Below the pieces are notes generated by a model. That model was not told the DNA's origin, made no database searches, and saw only the letters and a program-made list of their open reading frames with translations. 7,421 nt of DNA from Thermococcus paralvinellae (GTDB lineage Archaea; Methanobacteriota_B; Thermococci; Thermococcales; Thermococcaceae). Shown piece after piece: positions 1 through 5,880 of this stretch. How positions within the stretch are numbered: the first letter of the stretch is position 1; each line of letters begins with the position of its first letter. The position numbers and the translations under genes were made by a program. The stretch lies in the NCBI GenBank assembly GCA_015662175.1, contig DQUR01000034.1:1-7421 (forward strand), written 5' to 3'.

Positions 1-288
1 CACAGTTGCGGCTGTGGCGGCAACTCCAGCAGTGGAATACCTCGAAAATAGCAACCTCAATGCAGCTCCCCTTCCTTTCCTCCAGCCATACTTTTTAATA
101 AGGGCATCCCTCTCTCTATCATATAGGTACAGGAGATATGGACTAATAATAAGACAATACAACAAGGCGAATCTAAACCCAAATTGAGGATTGACAGTGC
201 CAAAAACCAAACTAAGCACTTCTCCTGAAACTATTCCAATTAAAAAATTGTGAAGAAAGCGAGCCGGATAAAGATCCTCCTTATTCAT
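1..288 (-). CDS. Unrecognised small membrane protein, 3' end beyond window
   Basis: This reading frame is open for 96 codons from an ATG at 288 to the left edge without a stop, so the protein is incomplete here. I do not recognise the family. The start is chosen because GAGGGA (300-295) lies 6 nt upstream. An in-frame ATG at 333 has no Shine-Dalgarno site and falls inside a hairpin. Residues about 12-30 and 38-56 are hydrophobic (for example FALLYCLIISPYLLYLY), so two membrane helices are likely. They are joined by a short, nearly uncharged turn containing NPQFG. A strongly basic stretch follows (about 57-79, with DRERD, KKYGWRKGRG and FSRYS), which suggests a cytoplasmic loop by the positive-inside rule. 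An Ala-rich segment (STAGVAATAATV) at the edge could begin a third helix. A TATA box at 431-438 or 371-380 could drive it. The presence of a gene is fairly secure from the start signals and coherent topology; the function is unknown. Confidence 0.65.
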   Translation of the reverse strand, partial: MNKEDLYPARFLHNFLIGIVSGEVLSLVFGTVNPQFGFRFALLYCLIISPYLLYLYDRERDALIKKYGWRKGRGAALRLLFSRYSTAGVAATAATV

Positions 289-298
289 CTTTTGTCCC

Positions 299-499
299 TC
301 AAGATGCTTGTTGGACAAATCCCTCCAACGCATGGAGGATTTGCTGGGGGATAGCTTCTCTCTGGATATGCCTTATATGAAATCGTGTCATTTCCCGATA
401 GTTTTTGCATATGATTATTATTACTGTAAGCTTATAAATTTTCCTTTTATTAAAAGTGACATCTATTTTCTTTTTCTTTATGATTATTTTTTCAAACAA
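299..499 (-). CDS. Doubtful 66-codon ORF with TTG start
   Basis: The only support is a strong Shine-Dalgarno-like GTGAGGAGGT (520-511) placed 11 nt before a TTG at 499, and a TGA at 301-299 that ends 10 bp before the next gene's ATG. The product would be highly basic and Ile/Lys-rich in its first half, which is what AT-rich noncoding DNA encodes, and it has no recognisable motif. A good TATA box (431-438) sits inside it, and no promoter is visible between it and MEMO. It is more likely a leader or decayed sequence than a gene; a shorter ATG-initiated 30-codon version begins at M37 of this frame. Confidence 0.2.
   Translation of the reverse strand: MFEKIIIKKKKIDVTFNKRKIYKLTVIIIICKNYREMTRFHIRHIQREAIPQQILHALEGFVQQAS
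310..342 (-). promoter_or_regulatory. Leader with two mutually exclusive hairpins
   Basis: Read on the minus strand, AAATCCTCCA (342-333) pairs with TGGAGGGATTT (327-317) to give a 10-bp stem with one bulged G and a 5-nt loop. A competing stem pairs GTTGGA (329-324) with TCCAAC (315-310) around an 8-nt loop. The two share bases 324-327, so only one can form at a time. The first arm also contains TCCTC, which could pair with the GAGGG of the Shine-Dalgarno site at 300-296. The arrangement lies 22 nt before the start codon of the membrane-protein gene and resembles a translational switch. The pairing is visible in the sequence; regulatory function is inference. Confidence 0.35.
371..380 (-). 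promoter_or_regulatory. Possible second TATA box
   Basis: TCATATAAGG on the minus strand is a weaker TATA-like element, with ATTT rather than a good BRE upstream. If used, transcription would start near 350, just before the paired hairpins, leaving a leader of about 60 nt for the membrane-protein gene. Confidence 0.25.
431..444 (-). promoter_or_regulatory. Archaeal BRE/TATA promoter
   Basis: On the minus strand GGAAAA (444-439) directly precedes TTTATAAG (438-431). This matches the purine-plus-A BRE and TTTATA-type TATA box typical of Thermococcales. Transcription would start about 25 nt further on, near 405-410, giving a leader of roughly 120 nt before the ATG at 288. Confidence 0.5.
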
Positions 500-541
500 A
501 CTGTGTTATTACCTCCTCACCTAACCAGGAGAAAGCTGAGT

Positions 542-578
542 AAAAAAGCGAACAGAAGTGGACATTAGAAGGGAAAAA
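542..578 (-). terminator. U-rich terminator after MEMO
   Basis: Beginning 4 nt after the MEMO stop codon, the minus strand carries a T5 run (578-574) and then a T6 run (547-542), with no strong hairpin. Short U-tracts without stem-loops are the usual intrinsic terminators of Thermococcales. Confidence 0.4.
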
Positions 579-581
579 GCT

Positions 582-1460
582 TCATGCTCTCCTCATCACA
601 ATCGATGCATAGCCAACTATTGCATCCACACTTCTGCTGACCTCAAAGCTTGTGGTGTAGTGCAAAAGCTCTGCTTCAACAGCTCCAGCTAACCTTGAAA
701 ACACTATTGCAGTGGCAACTCCACCTGGGCCACACATCGTATGATCCATTTTTCTTATCTCATCGAACATGCCCTTGTAGTCAAACTCGAGAATTCTCTG
801 AATAACCCTGAAGTCCCACTCCCTTATTCTGCCGAGCAAGTCTTCTCCTCTCGCCCTGAAGGGAACGTAACCGTACATATAGCCATAGTGCATCATATCC
901 GTGCTCGCTATAACGATGACATCCCTTTCGAGTTCCTGGGATGCCTTAAAGATGGCCTCTCCCAGATCCTCGGCAACATCTTCATCCTGCAGTGCCAAAG
1001 TTATGGGAACGATTCTCACTTCCCTTTCAGCTTTCTCTGCTATGTACTGTATAAATGGCAGCTGAACCTCTATGGAGTGTTCATACCTGTGGGCGAGCTC
1101 ATCTAGGTCAGCGATGCTGGAATTCTTAACAATTGCTCTGGTCAATTCACTATCAACTTCAACCTCTCCTAATGGGGTAATCCATTCTCCCTCTGGATAA
1201 ATGGCAACCGCTGAGCCTAAACCCGTGTGATTGGGCCCTATTATGACGAATGTTTCGGGAAGGCCGTCTTCGTAAATGGCTTTATACGTTCTTGATGCTG
1301 TGTAGCCTGAAAAGACATAACCGGCATGGGGGGCAACTCCTGCTGTAATTTTCCTTTCGTTGCCAGCCTCTTTTAAGTCACTGAAAAAGCGTTCAAGCAT
1401 TATTAAAAGCTCTTCATCGGTTGGATAAAAACTGCCTGCCACCGCTGGATATCTAATCAT
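582..1460 (-). CDS. MEMO family protein (MEMO1 homologue)
   Basis: This is a full-length 292-residue MEMO protein. The family is related to LigB-type class III extradiol dioxygenases, and its human member binds metal through two His and one Cys. The same ligands are visible: H45 in [11 protein letters not shown]78 in IGPNHTG and C243 in [18 protein letters not shown] (186-193) is a further family signature, and the N-terminus [12 protein letters not shown] is typical. The ATG at 1460 is preferred over a GTG at 1469, because GGTGAT (1470-1465) would serve it as Shine-Dalgarno and the family signature begins right there. It has its own promoter and is separated by terminators from the ribosomal-protein operon, so it is a separate, probably monocistronic unit. 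Its role in archaea is unproven; it is cytoplasmic, with no signal peptide or membrane segment. Confidence 0.95.
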   Translation of the reverse strand: MIRYPAVAGSFYPTDEELLIMLERFFSDLKEAGNERKITAGVAPHAGYVFSGYTASRTYKAIYEDGLPETFVIIGPNHTGLGSAVAIYPEGEWITPLGEVEVDSELTRAIVKNSSIADLDELAHRYEHSIEVQLPFIQYIAEKAEREVRIVPITLALQDEDVAEDLGEAIFKASQELERDVIVIASTDMMHYGYMYGYVPFRARGEDLLGRIREWDFRVIQRILEFDYKGMFDEIRKMDHTMCGPGGVATAIVFSRLAGAVEAELLHYTTSFEVSRSVDAIVGYASIVMRRA

Positions 1461-1491
1461 CACGATCACCAGAAGAAGATACGCATAAGGG

Positions 1492-1506
1492 CTTATAGGA
1501 TTTTGG
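1492..1506 (-). promoter_or_regulatory. Promoter of the MEMO gene
   Basis: On the minus strand CCAAAAT is followed by CCTATAAG (1499-1492), a BRE/TATA pair in the only sizeable intergenic gap before MEMO. The predicted start near 1470 gives a leader of about 10 nt that barely contains the GGTGAT Shine-Dalgarno site. Confidence 0.5.
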
Positions 1507-1533
1507 TTTATTATCGCGAAAGGTTACAAGAAC

Positions 1534-1560
1534 AAAAACCCGGAAAAAGATAACAAAAAA
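1534..1560 (-). terminator. Terminator of the ribosomal-protein operon
   Basis: Three T-tracts follow the S2 stop codon on the minus strand: T6 (1560-1555), T5 (1548-1544) and T5 (1538-1534). Tandem U-tracts of this kind are the standard archaeal intrinsic terminator, and their position between S2 and the MEMO promoter fits the end of the long operon. Confidence 0.5.
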
Positions 1561-1567
1561 CTAAAGC

Positions 1568-2173
1568 TTAAGTCCTGACAATCCTCATCTCAAAGTCCTC
1601 AACCGGAACCTTGAAGTCTTCCCTGCTCTCAATTTCCTTGCGGTTGTAGAGGATTTCCCTTGCAAGTATCCAGTAGATCAAAGCCAGTGCCTTCCTACCC
1701 TTGTTGTTTGTGGGTATCGCCAAGTCAACATAGCTGAGCAGGTTCTCGGTATCAACTAGGGCCACTATTGGAATTCCAACCTCAACGGCTTCTTTGAGTG
1801 CCTGATGGTCGGCCCTTGGGTCCGTGACAATCAAAACGTCCGGCTCAAAGAAGTTCTTTACCGCTGGGTTTGTCATTGTTCCCGGTAAAAATCTTCCCGG
1901 TATTGCCCTTGCTCCAGTCACTTCACCGAACTTTTTAACCGGCTTTTGGCCGTAAAGCCTAACGCTGACCGCCAGGATTTTATCTGGCTCAAACTTTGCA
2001 AGGAATTTACCAGCTATGCGGAGCCTTTCGTCAGTTTTTCTGACATCCAAAACGTACAGTCCATCCTGTCTGACCCTATAAATGAACCTCTTCATATCCT
2101 TCGTTTTCTGCTGTGTCCCAATATGAACTCCTGCCGCTAAATACTGGTCGAGTGGAACCAAATACTCCTCCAT
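1568..2173 (-). CDS. rps2: 30S ribosomal protein S2 (uS2)
   Basis: Small-subunit protein uS2, the counterpart of eukaryotic RPSA; it binds the 16S rRNA on the solvent side of the head/platform junction. The 201-residue length is normal for archaea. Hallmarks are [10 protein letters not shown] near the N-terminus, [22 protein letters not shown] and [20 protein letters not shown] followed by the RKAL helix. The ATG at 2173 is preferred to a GTG at 2182, because GAGGGGTGA lies 5-6 nt before it. That Shine-Dalgarno site includes the TGA stop of the enolase-like gene, so translation of the two is probably coupled. This is the last gene of the long operon; U-tracts follow. Confidence 0.97.
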   Translation of the reverse strand: MEEYLVPLDQYLAAGVHIGTQQKTKDMKRFIYRVRQDGLYVLDVRKTDERLRIAGKFLAKFEPDKILAVSVRLYGQKPVKKFGEVTGARAIPGRFLPGTMTNPAVKNFFEPDVLIVTDPRADHQALKEAVEVGIPIVALVDTENLLSYVDLAIPTNNKGRKALALIYWILAREILYNRKEIESREDFKVPVEDFEMRIVRT

Positions 2174-2178
2174 TTCTT

Positions 2179-3204
2179 TCACCCCTCAAATGTTATTATC
2201 CTTCCTCTTTCACCAAGATCTTCGGCTATCCTAATCAGTTCATTTATCTTAACGAGCGAATCTTTGTGGAGTATTATACCGGGGCATTTGAGCCCAACAG
2301 CTATGTGAGGTAAAGCTTCATCAGCAGACTCGAACCCTGTCTCAGCCAGTATCGGCGTAATCCTTTCGGACTTCGCGTCATTCACAAGGTTGTGTAAATC
2401 GGTGAGTGTGCCAAGGTTTATGGGTTTTATTGAAAGTGTGTTATAATATTTCCTATCCAGTATGCCTCTCTCCTTAAAGAGGTATTCACCGTCAACGAAA
2501 ATTCCATGTGTGCTGGCAATTAGCTCAAGGAAAAGCTCCTCCTTCCCAATGGGTCTTATGTAAGCTATATTGTTGTCCTCTACAATTCTAAGAATTTGTT
2601 CAAGCTCAAGTGCCCTTTTTTGAACAATCCCTATTGCAACATCCAAACCAAGCTCCTCACTTGCAGTTTCCGAAGCCTTTGAAAGTTCCTCAACACTGAT
2701 CTTTTTGGCATGTTCCTCAATCTTGACCATTGCATCGATGACATCCGTCATTTCCATCAAATCCCTGACCATGACATAGTAGTCAAAATATTCATCGCTT
2801 GCAAAGCCAACAAGTGGAACCGGAAGTTCTGTTGTAAATGTTCCCCCGATGTAACTGTATAGGGGCATCTTCTTGACATTAGCTGCAGCCTTTGCAACGG
2901 CTATCGAGACCGCTAATGCCGTGTTTGCACCGATGTGACTTAGATTGTCTGTTCCGTCGATTTCCCAGAGGTAACTGTCAATGAGTTCTTGCTCCTGTAC
3001 ATCAAAACCTATGAGTTCAGGTCCTATAATCTCATCCACTTCGCTAACGGCCCTGTATGCATCAACAACATAAAGAGTGGGATTCTCATCAATGGGAGCT
3101 GCAAATCTCCCAAAGCCAGAACTTGTTATAACATCAACTTCTATTGAGTATTTACCCCCTCTAAGTATTGATACCCTTCCCATGACGTTCTTTATAATCG
3201 TCAT
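2179..3204 (-). CDS. Enolase-like protein lacking catalytic residues
   Basis: The 341-residue product is clearly homologous to enolase but shorter than the usual 410-430 residues. Family blocks remain: the N-terminal strand (IEVDV 21-25), [20 protein letters not shown] (81-100), AVAKAAA with PLYSYIGG (102-121), ELGLDVA (185-190), [12 protein letters not shown] (258-269) and a C-terminal AVGL...[11 protein letters not shown] stretch. The active site is largely gone. The SGAST mobile loop is replaced by IDENPT, the H/E pair of the GGxHA and QEF region is absent, the IEDP metal-ligand motif reads YIRPIG, and SHRSGET reads AETGFES. Only D188 and K260 look like possible remnants of a metal ligand and the catalytic Lys. 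It is therefore unlikely to interconvert 2-phosphoglycerate and phosphoenolpyruvate. It starts 6 bp after rpoK and ends 5 bp before rps2; a genuine enolase gene is expected elsewhere in the genome. A structural or regulatory role is inference. Confidence 0.85.
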   Translation of the reverse strand: MTIIKNVMGRVSILRGGKYSIEVDVITSSGFGRFAAPIDENPTLYVVDAYRAVSEVDEIIGPELIGFDVQEQELIDSYLWEIDGTDNLSHIGANTALAVSIAVAKAAANVKKMPLYSYIGGTFTTELPVPLVGFASDEYFDYYVMVRDLMEMTDVIDAMVKIEEHAKKISVEELSKASETASEELGLDVAIGIVQKRALELEQILRIVEDNNIAYIRPIGKEELFLELIASTHGIFVDGEYLFKERGILDRKYYNTLSIKPINLGTLTDLHNLVNDAKSERITPILAETGFESADEALPHIAVGLKCPGIILHKDSLVKINELIRIAEDLGERGRIITFEG

Positions 3205-3210
3205 CTTTCA

Positions 3211-3384
3211 TCAGCCCGGCCTTATAACGGTTATTGGTATTACCCCTTTTTCAAACTCCAATATTGCGGCATCCAACGGGGTTATGCCATCCGGAACGTC
3301 AATCAAGACGGGAGCCCCCATTGCTATTTGCAATGCCCTTGCCCCAATAATCCTTGCCCTTTCAAACCTCGTGTACTTAAACAT
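3211..3384 (-). CDS. rpoK: DNA-directed RNA polymerase subunit K (RPB6/omega)
   Basis: This 57-residue subunit corresponds to eukaryotic RPB6 and bacterial omega and helps assemble and stabilise the largest polymerase subunit. The whole protein is the conserved core: [20 protein letters not shown] (5-24), PVLIDV and the C-terminal [14 protein letters not shown]. Upstream in-frame TTG, GTG and ATG codons exist. The ATG at 3384 is chosen because GGTGAT (3394-3389) lies just before it and because the remembered Pyrococcus protein starts with MF(R/K)YTRFE. The gene begins 21 bp after the CCA end of tRNA-Pro and is followed 6 bp later by the enolase-like gene. Confidence 0.95.
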   Translation of the reverse strand: MFKYTRFERARIIGARALQIAMGAPVLIDVPDGITPLDAAILEFEKGVIPITVIRPG

Positions 3385-3405
3385 GTTCATCACCCATGCC
3401 AATTT

Positions 3406-3483
3406 TGGTGGGGCCGCCGGGATTTGAACCCGGGTCTCCGGCGCCCCAGGCCGGGAGGATAGACCAAGCTACCCCACGGCCCC
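3406..3483 (-). tRNA. tRNA-Pro (anticodon GGG), CCA encoded
   Basis: A complete cloverleaf is visible. The acceptor stem pairs GGGGCCG (3483-3477) with CGGCCCC, followed by discriminator A73 and an encoded CCA (3408-3406). The D arm contains TAGCTTGGTCTA. The anticodon stem CCGGC/GCCGG closes the loop CTGGGGC, so the anticodon is GGG (Pro, codons CCC/CCU). The T arm is CCGGG-TTCAAAT-CCCGG. There is no intron. It lies 19 bp after the rpoN stop and 21 bp before the rpoK start, with no promoter of its own in that gap, so it is probably excised from the operon transcript. Confidence 0.97.
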
Positions 3484-3502
3484 ACCTAAAGAAATGAGGT
3501 TT

Positions 3503-3700
3503 TTAATAAACCCTATATTGCATAATATCATCTATAAGCTCAACATGAGTGAGGAGCATTCTCCTGCAGCAGTACCTTTCCAGTCCAAGATCATCAAGCA
3601 CTTTCTCGGGGTCTTCACCCTTCTCAACGCGCTCTTTAAAGAGGTAATATTTATCACCTATGACCTTTCCACATGTAAAGCATCTCACGGGAACTATCAA
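3503..3700 (-). CDS. rpoN: DNA-directed RNA polymerase subunit N (RPB10)
   Basis: This 65-residue zinc protein is the archaeal RPB10, which bridges the D/L platform to the second-largest subunit. It shows the full ligand set: CFTC (C7, C10) near the N-terminus and the adjacent pair C44-C45 in ERYCCRRM. The length and the VELIDDIM helix are typical. The start codon is TTG at 3700, with GGTGAT (3710-3705) 4 nt upstream; family proteins begin MIVPVRC at exactly this point. It follows S9 by 50 bp and precedes tRNA-Pro by 19 bp. It should not be confused with bacterial sigma-54, which shares the symbol. Confidence 0.95.
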   Translation of the reverse strand: MIVPVRCFTCGKVIGDKYYLFKERVEKGEDPEKVLDDLGLERYCCRRMLLTHVELIDDIMQYRVY

Positions 3701-3750
3701 TCAGATCACCTTTTGGAGTTTTTAATTTCTGAAATAGGAGGCAAACCAAT

Positions 3751-4158
3751 TCAACGGTAGCTCTTCTGTCTCTTTGCTCTCGGACCCTTCGTTGACCTGT
3801 TTGGCTTGTGTGGCTCGGTTCTTCTTGAATCACCAACGAGCATTGTTCTATCGTATTTCATGAACTTCTCCTTGAGATTTATATCTCCAGTCCATTCCAC
3901 CAGAGCTCTTGCAATTGCAACTCTTGCAGCCTCGGCCTGTCCCATAAATCCCCCACCCTGCACCTTGACATCAATGTCAACTTTGCTAACGATTTCCTCA
4001 CCAGCTAAGATGAGTGGCTCAAGGATTGTGAATCTTGCAATTTCGGGCTCTATGATCTCAACTGGCTTATAGTTTACCCTTACTCTACCCTTACCCTCTC
4101 TAATTGTTGCCCTTGCAATTGCAGTTTTTCTCTTTCCTGCGGTATGGATAACCCTCAT
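3751..4158 (-). CDS. rps9: 30S ribosomal protein S9 (uS9)
   Basis: Small-subunit head protein uS9 (eukaryotic RPS16), 135 residues. Its extended basic C-terminal tail, ending RAKRQKSYR, reaches the P-site tRNA. Signatures include [17 protein letters not shown] (8-24), [19 protein letters not shown] (68-86) and [10 protein letters not shown] (101-110). The ATG at 4158 is used instead of upstream in-frame codons that lie within L13: TGAGGTGGT, overlapping the L13 stop, supplies the Shine-Dalgarno site, and the family starts MR(V/I)I.TGKRK. The gap to L13 is 10 bp. S9 next to L13 is a conserved pair in all domains. Confidence 0.97.
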   Translation of the reverse strand: MRVIHTAGKRKTAIARATIREGKGRVRVNYKPVEIIEPEIARFTILEPLILAGEEIVSKVDIDVKVQGGGFMGQAEAARVAIARALVEWTGDINLKEKFMKYDRTMLVGDSRRTEPHKPNRSTKGPRAKRQKSYR

Positions 4159-4168
4159 CACTACCACC

Positions 4169-4597
4169 TCAGAACTTTCCACCCAAATGCTTCGCAACTT
4201 CACCAACCGTCACATATTTGGGTGTCTTAAGCCTCGACATGTGTGCCTCCATTATTGTTTCAAACTCCTTCCCTTCAAACTCCTTTGGAACGCCGGCATA
4301 GACCTTGAGTCTCTTAAATGCCTTTCTTCCCCTGTCAGTCTTCCATGGGAGCATGCCCCTAATTGTTCTTCTAACGATCTCATCACTCCTCTTTGGATAG
4401 AATGGACCTCTTCTTGGGTTTGTTCTTGTTCTAAGCTCAGTTCTCTGCTTGTATTTTGCAAAAATGTTATCCCTGTTTCCTGTGATTATGGCCTTTTCAG
4501 CATTAACAACGATAACCTCTTCCCCCTCGAGGAGCATCTTGGCGACTTTTGATGCGAGTCTTCCCAATATGAGACCTTCAGCGTTAATAATCCTCAT
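4169..4597 (-). CDS. rpl13: 50S ribosomal protein L13 (uL13)
   Basis: Large-subunit protein uL13 (eukaryotic RPL13A), 142 residues, the normal archaeal size, with early 23S rRNA-binding roles in the family. Visible motifs are [16 protein letters not shown] (4-19), [13 protein letters not shown] (28-40), [20 protein letters not shown] (62-81) with MLPWKT after it, and [12 protein letters not shown] (98-109). The ATG at 4597 has GGAGTGATGG inside the end of the L18e gene as its Shine-Dalgarno site; only 6 bp separate the two, which points to coupled translation. S9 follows after 10 bp. Confidence 0.97.
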   Translation of the reverse strand: MRIINAEGLILGRLASKVAKMLLEGEEVIVVNAEKAIITGNRDNIFAKYKQRTELRTRTNPRRGPFYPKRSDEIVRRTIRGMLPWKTDRGRKAFKRLKVYAGVPKEFEGKEFETIMEAHMSRLKTPKYVTVGEVAKHLGGKF

Positions 4598-4603
4598 AGC
4601 CCA

Positions 4604-4966
4604 TCACTCCATTATGATTACTCCACTACCCTTTGGATTCCTTTCGAGTAATTCCTCAATTGTTATTGCCTCTCCGCCAGCTTTGATAATCTTTTCTCTA
4701 GCTTTCTCACTGAACTTCCATGCGGCAACGGTAACCTTGTGGTCAAGATTTCCTGCACCTAAAACACTCCCCGGAACTACAACAACGTCACCTTCTTTTG
4801 TGTACCTGTTGATTTTGCTGACGTTTACCTCAGCTCTCTGTCTTCTTGGTCTTTCGAGACGCCAGGCTATGTCCTTCCATATCTTTACTCCTTCCTCATT
4901 TGACTTCTTCCGTAAATATCTTATAAGCCTCCTCAAATTTATATCAGTTGGACCTGTTCTCTTCAT
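4604..4966 (-). CDS. rpl18e: 50S ribosomal protein L18e (eL18)
   Basis: This is an archaeal/eukaryotic large-subunit protein without the eukaryotic extensions, 120 residues, with the L15/L18e fold. Motifs are [19 protein letters not shown] (2-20), [20 protein letters not shown] (35-54) and [20 protein letters not shown] (62-81). Two ATGs are possible. The one at 4966 is preferred because GGAGGA ends immediately before the ATG at 4972, leaving no spacing for it, and because homologues begin MKRTGPTD. The gene lies 48 bp after tRNA-Leu with an unusual GC-rich spacer and no TATA box, so it is read from the operon transcript after tRNA removal. Confidence 0.96.
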   Translation of the reverse strand: MKRTGPTDINLRRLIRYLRKKSNEEGVKIWKDIAWRLERPRRQRAEVNVSKINRYTKEGDVVVVPGSVLGAGNLDHKVTVAAWKFSEKAREKIIKAGGEAITIEELLERNPKGSGVIIME

Positions 4967-4986
4967 GAGCATTCCTCCTATTTCTT

Positions 4987-5010
4987 CTCGCGCCGAGGGA
5001 CGGGGTGATC
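4987..5010 (-). other. GC-rich spacer element after tRNA-Leu
   Basis: This noncoding stretch is mostly G and C, while other spacers here are AT-rich. The minus strand contains CTCG-GCG-CGAG (4997-4987), a small hairpin, preceded by CCCCGTCCC. The plus-strand text gcgccgagggacgggg (4990-5005) equals the tRNA-Ser 3' end text gcgccgggacgggg (7381-7394) apart from a 2-nt insertion. It could be a tRNA 3' remnant, a processing signal or chance. Confidence 0.3.
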
Positions 5011-5014
5011 ATTA

Positions 5015-5102
5015 TGGTGCGGGGGCGGGGATTTGAACCCCGGAACCCCTGCGGGACGGGACCCTGAATCCCGCGCCTTTGACCAGGCTCGGCAACCCCC
5101 GC
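5015..5102 (-). tRNA. tRNA-Leu (anticodon CAG), CCA encoded
   Basis: An intact 88-nt class II tRNA. The acceptor stem is GCGGGGG (5102-5096) with CCCCCGC, discriminator A73 and an encoded CCA (5017-5015). The D arm is GCC-GAGCCTGGTCAAA-GGC. The anticodon stem CGGGA/TCCCG encloses the loop TTCAGGG, giving anticodon CAG (Leu, codon CUG). The long variable arm (TCCCGCAGGGGTTC region) and A73 fit leucine rather than serine. The T arm is CGGGG-TTCAAAT-CCCCG, with no intron. The mature 5' end is one nucleotide from the rpoD stop codon, so RNase P cleavage would also create the rpoD mRNA 3' end. Confidence 0.97.
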
Positions 5103-5103
5103 G

Positions 5104-5880
5104 TCAGTCCGCTAATTTATGAAGCTCGTTTATAAATCTATCGCTCTTCCTCATCAAAATCTTGAGTGCTATGCTTACCATTTCCTCAACAGGGAGCTCT
5201 CCATTGCTCTCTACTGTAAACACGAACGTATTTGGTACAATTTCCTCCCTAATCAAGTTACCCATGTATTGCTCAAATTCCCTTGGAAGGTAAAATGCAC
5301 TGGTTGTTGTTATAACAACTTCCTCATCAGTTTCTTCAATAGGAAGCTTCTTTTTCTTCGCCAGCTTTTTGATTTTTTCCCAGTTTGGGACTTCTTTGCT
5401 CACATGAACCTTTGTGAGATTCTTGTAGTAAGCGAATCCTGGCTGCCACTTTGCATGATCCTTTCCCCTACCAAGCCGAGCATAAGCGTTAAGGGTCAGC
5501 TTTTGACCTTCCGCCAGTTTTACAATTGGTATGTTGGGTGTTACTGGTTTCACATCCGGATCATCGCTCTTTAAATCACCCGAATATACTACACCTGGAC
5601 CTTCAGCCTCTAAGCTTAAGGTAACGGTGTAGTCATCGAGCTCAAGGGCATCAAGCTCAAACCTGTCATATGGAGTGGTGAGCGGAATCATGGCTAATCG
5701 GTGAGCGATAATCTCGTCGAAGAGGGCTGAATCGTTCTCATAGAATTCAACTTCATCAATTGCAAAAGTTGGCACTTCTCCAATTATTGTCCTTCTCAAG
5801 GCATTTGCAAAAGCCGTATCAACACCCTCCAGGATAAAACGAACTGCATCCTCCCCTTTTTCAAGAATTTTAATTTTCAT
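5104..5880 (-). CDS. rpoD: DNA-directed RNA polymerase subunit D (RPB3/alpha-like)
   Basis: A 258-residue platform subunit, the counterpart of RPB3 and bacterial alpha, which pairs with subunit L to nucleate polymerase assembly. The dimerisation segment [20 protein letters not shown] (24-43) is clear, followed by AHRLAMIPL (59-67), the insert domain with [12 protein letters not shown] (137-148), and the C-terminal return of the dimer domain with [12 protein letters not shown] (223-234). There is no cysteine at all, so the Fe-S clusters found in subunit D of Sulfolobus or Methanosarcina cannot form. The ATG at 5880 is chosen because GGTGAG lies 5 nt upstream; the TTG at 5892 overlaps that site. 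It is not a sigma factor despite the symbol. A 33-bp spacer with a T7 run separates it from S11, and tRNA-Leu begins 1 nt after its stop. Confidence 0.97.
   Translation of the reverse strand: MKIKILEKGEDAVRFILEGVDTAFANALRRTIIGEVPTFAIDEVEFYENDSALFDEIIAHRLAMIPLTTPYDRFELDALELDDYTVTLSLEAEGPGVVYSGDLKSDDPDVKPVTPNIPIVKLAEGQKLTLNAYARLGRGKDHAKWQPGFAYYKNLTKVHVSKEVPNWEKIKKLAKKKKLPIEETDEEVVITTTSAFYLPREFEQYMGNLIREEIVPNTFVFTVESNGELPVEEMVSIALKILMRKSDRFINELHKLAD

Noticed and set aside
741..1106. 121-codon plus-strand open frame inside MEMO
   Set aside because: It is antisense to conserved MEMO motifs, has no Shine-Dalgarno site or promoter, and the translated protein is not recognisable.
3208..3213. TGATGA resembling a C box of a C/D guide RNA at the rpoK/enolase-like junction
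   Set aside because: It is the rpoK stop codon context, lacks the preceding purine, and no D box at a suitable distance was found in noncoding sequence.
3077..3427. 116-codon plus-strand open frame over the enolase-like gene and rpoK
   Set aside because: It crosses into the tRNA-Pro gene and lies opposite two well-supported genes; it is a shadow frame.
4252..4461. 69-codon minus-strand frame inside L13
   Set aside because: It is an alternative frame within a strongly conserved ribosomal-protein gene and has no start signals of its own.
4449..5036. 195-codon plus-strand open frame
   Set aside because: It runs antisense across L18e, the tRNA-Leu 3' end and the L13 start, has no family motifs, and its composition follows the complement of real codons.
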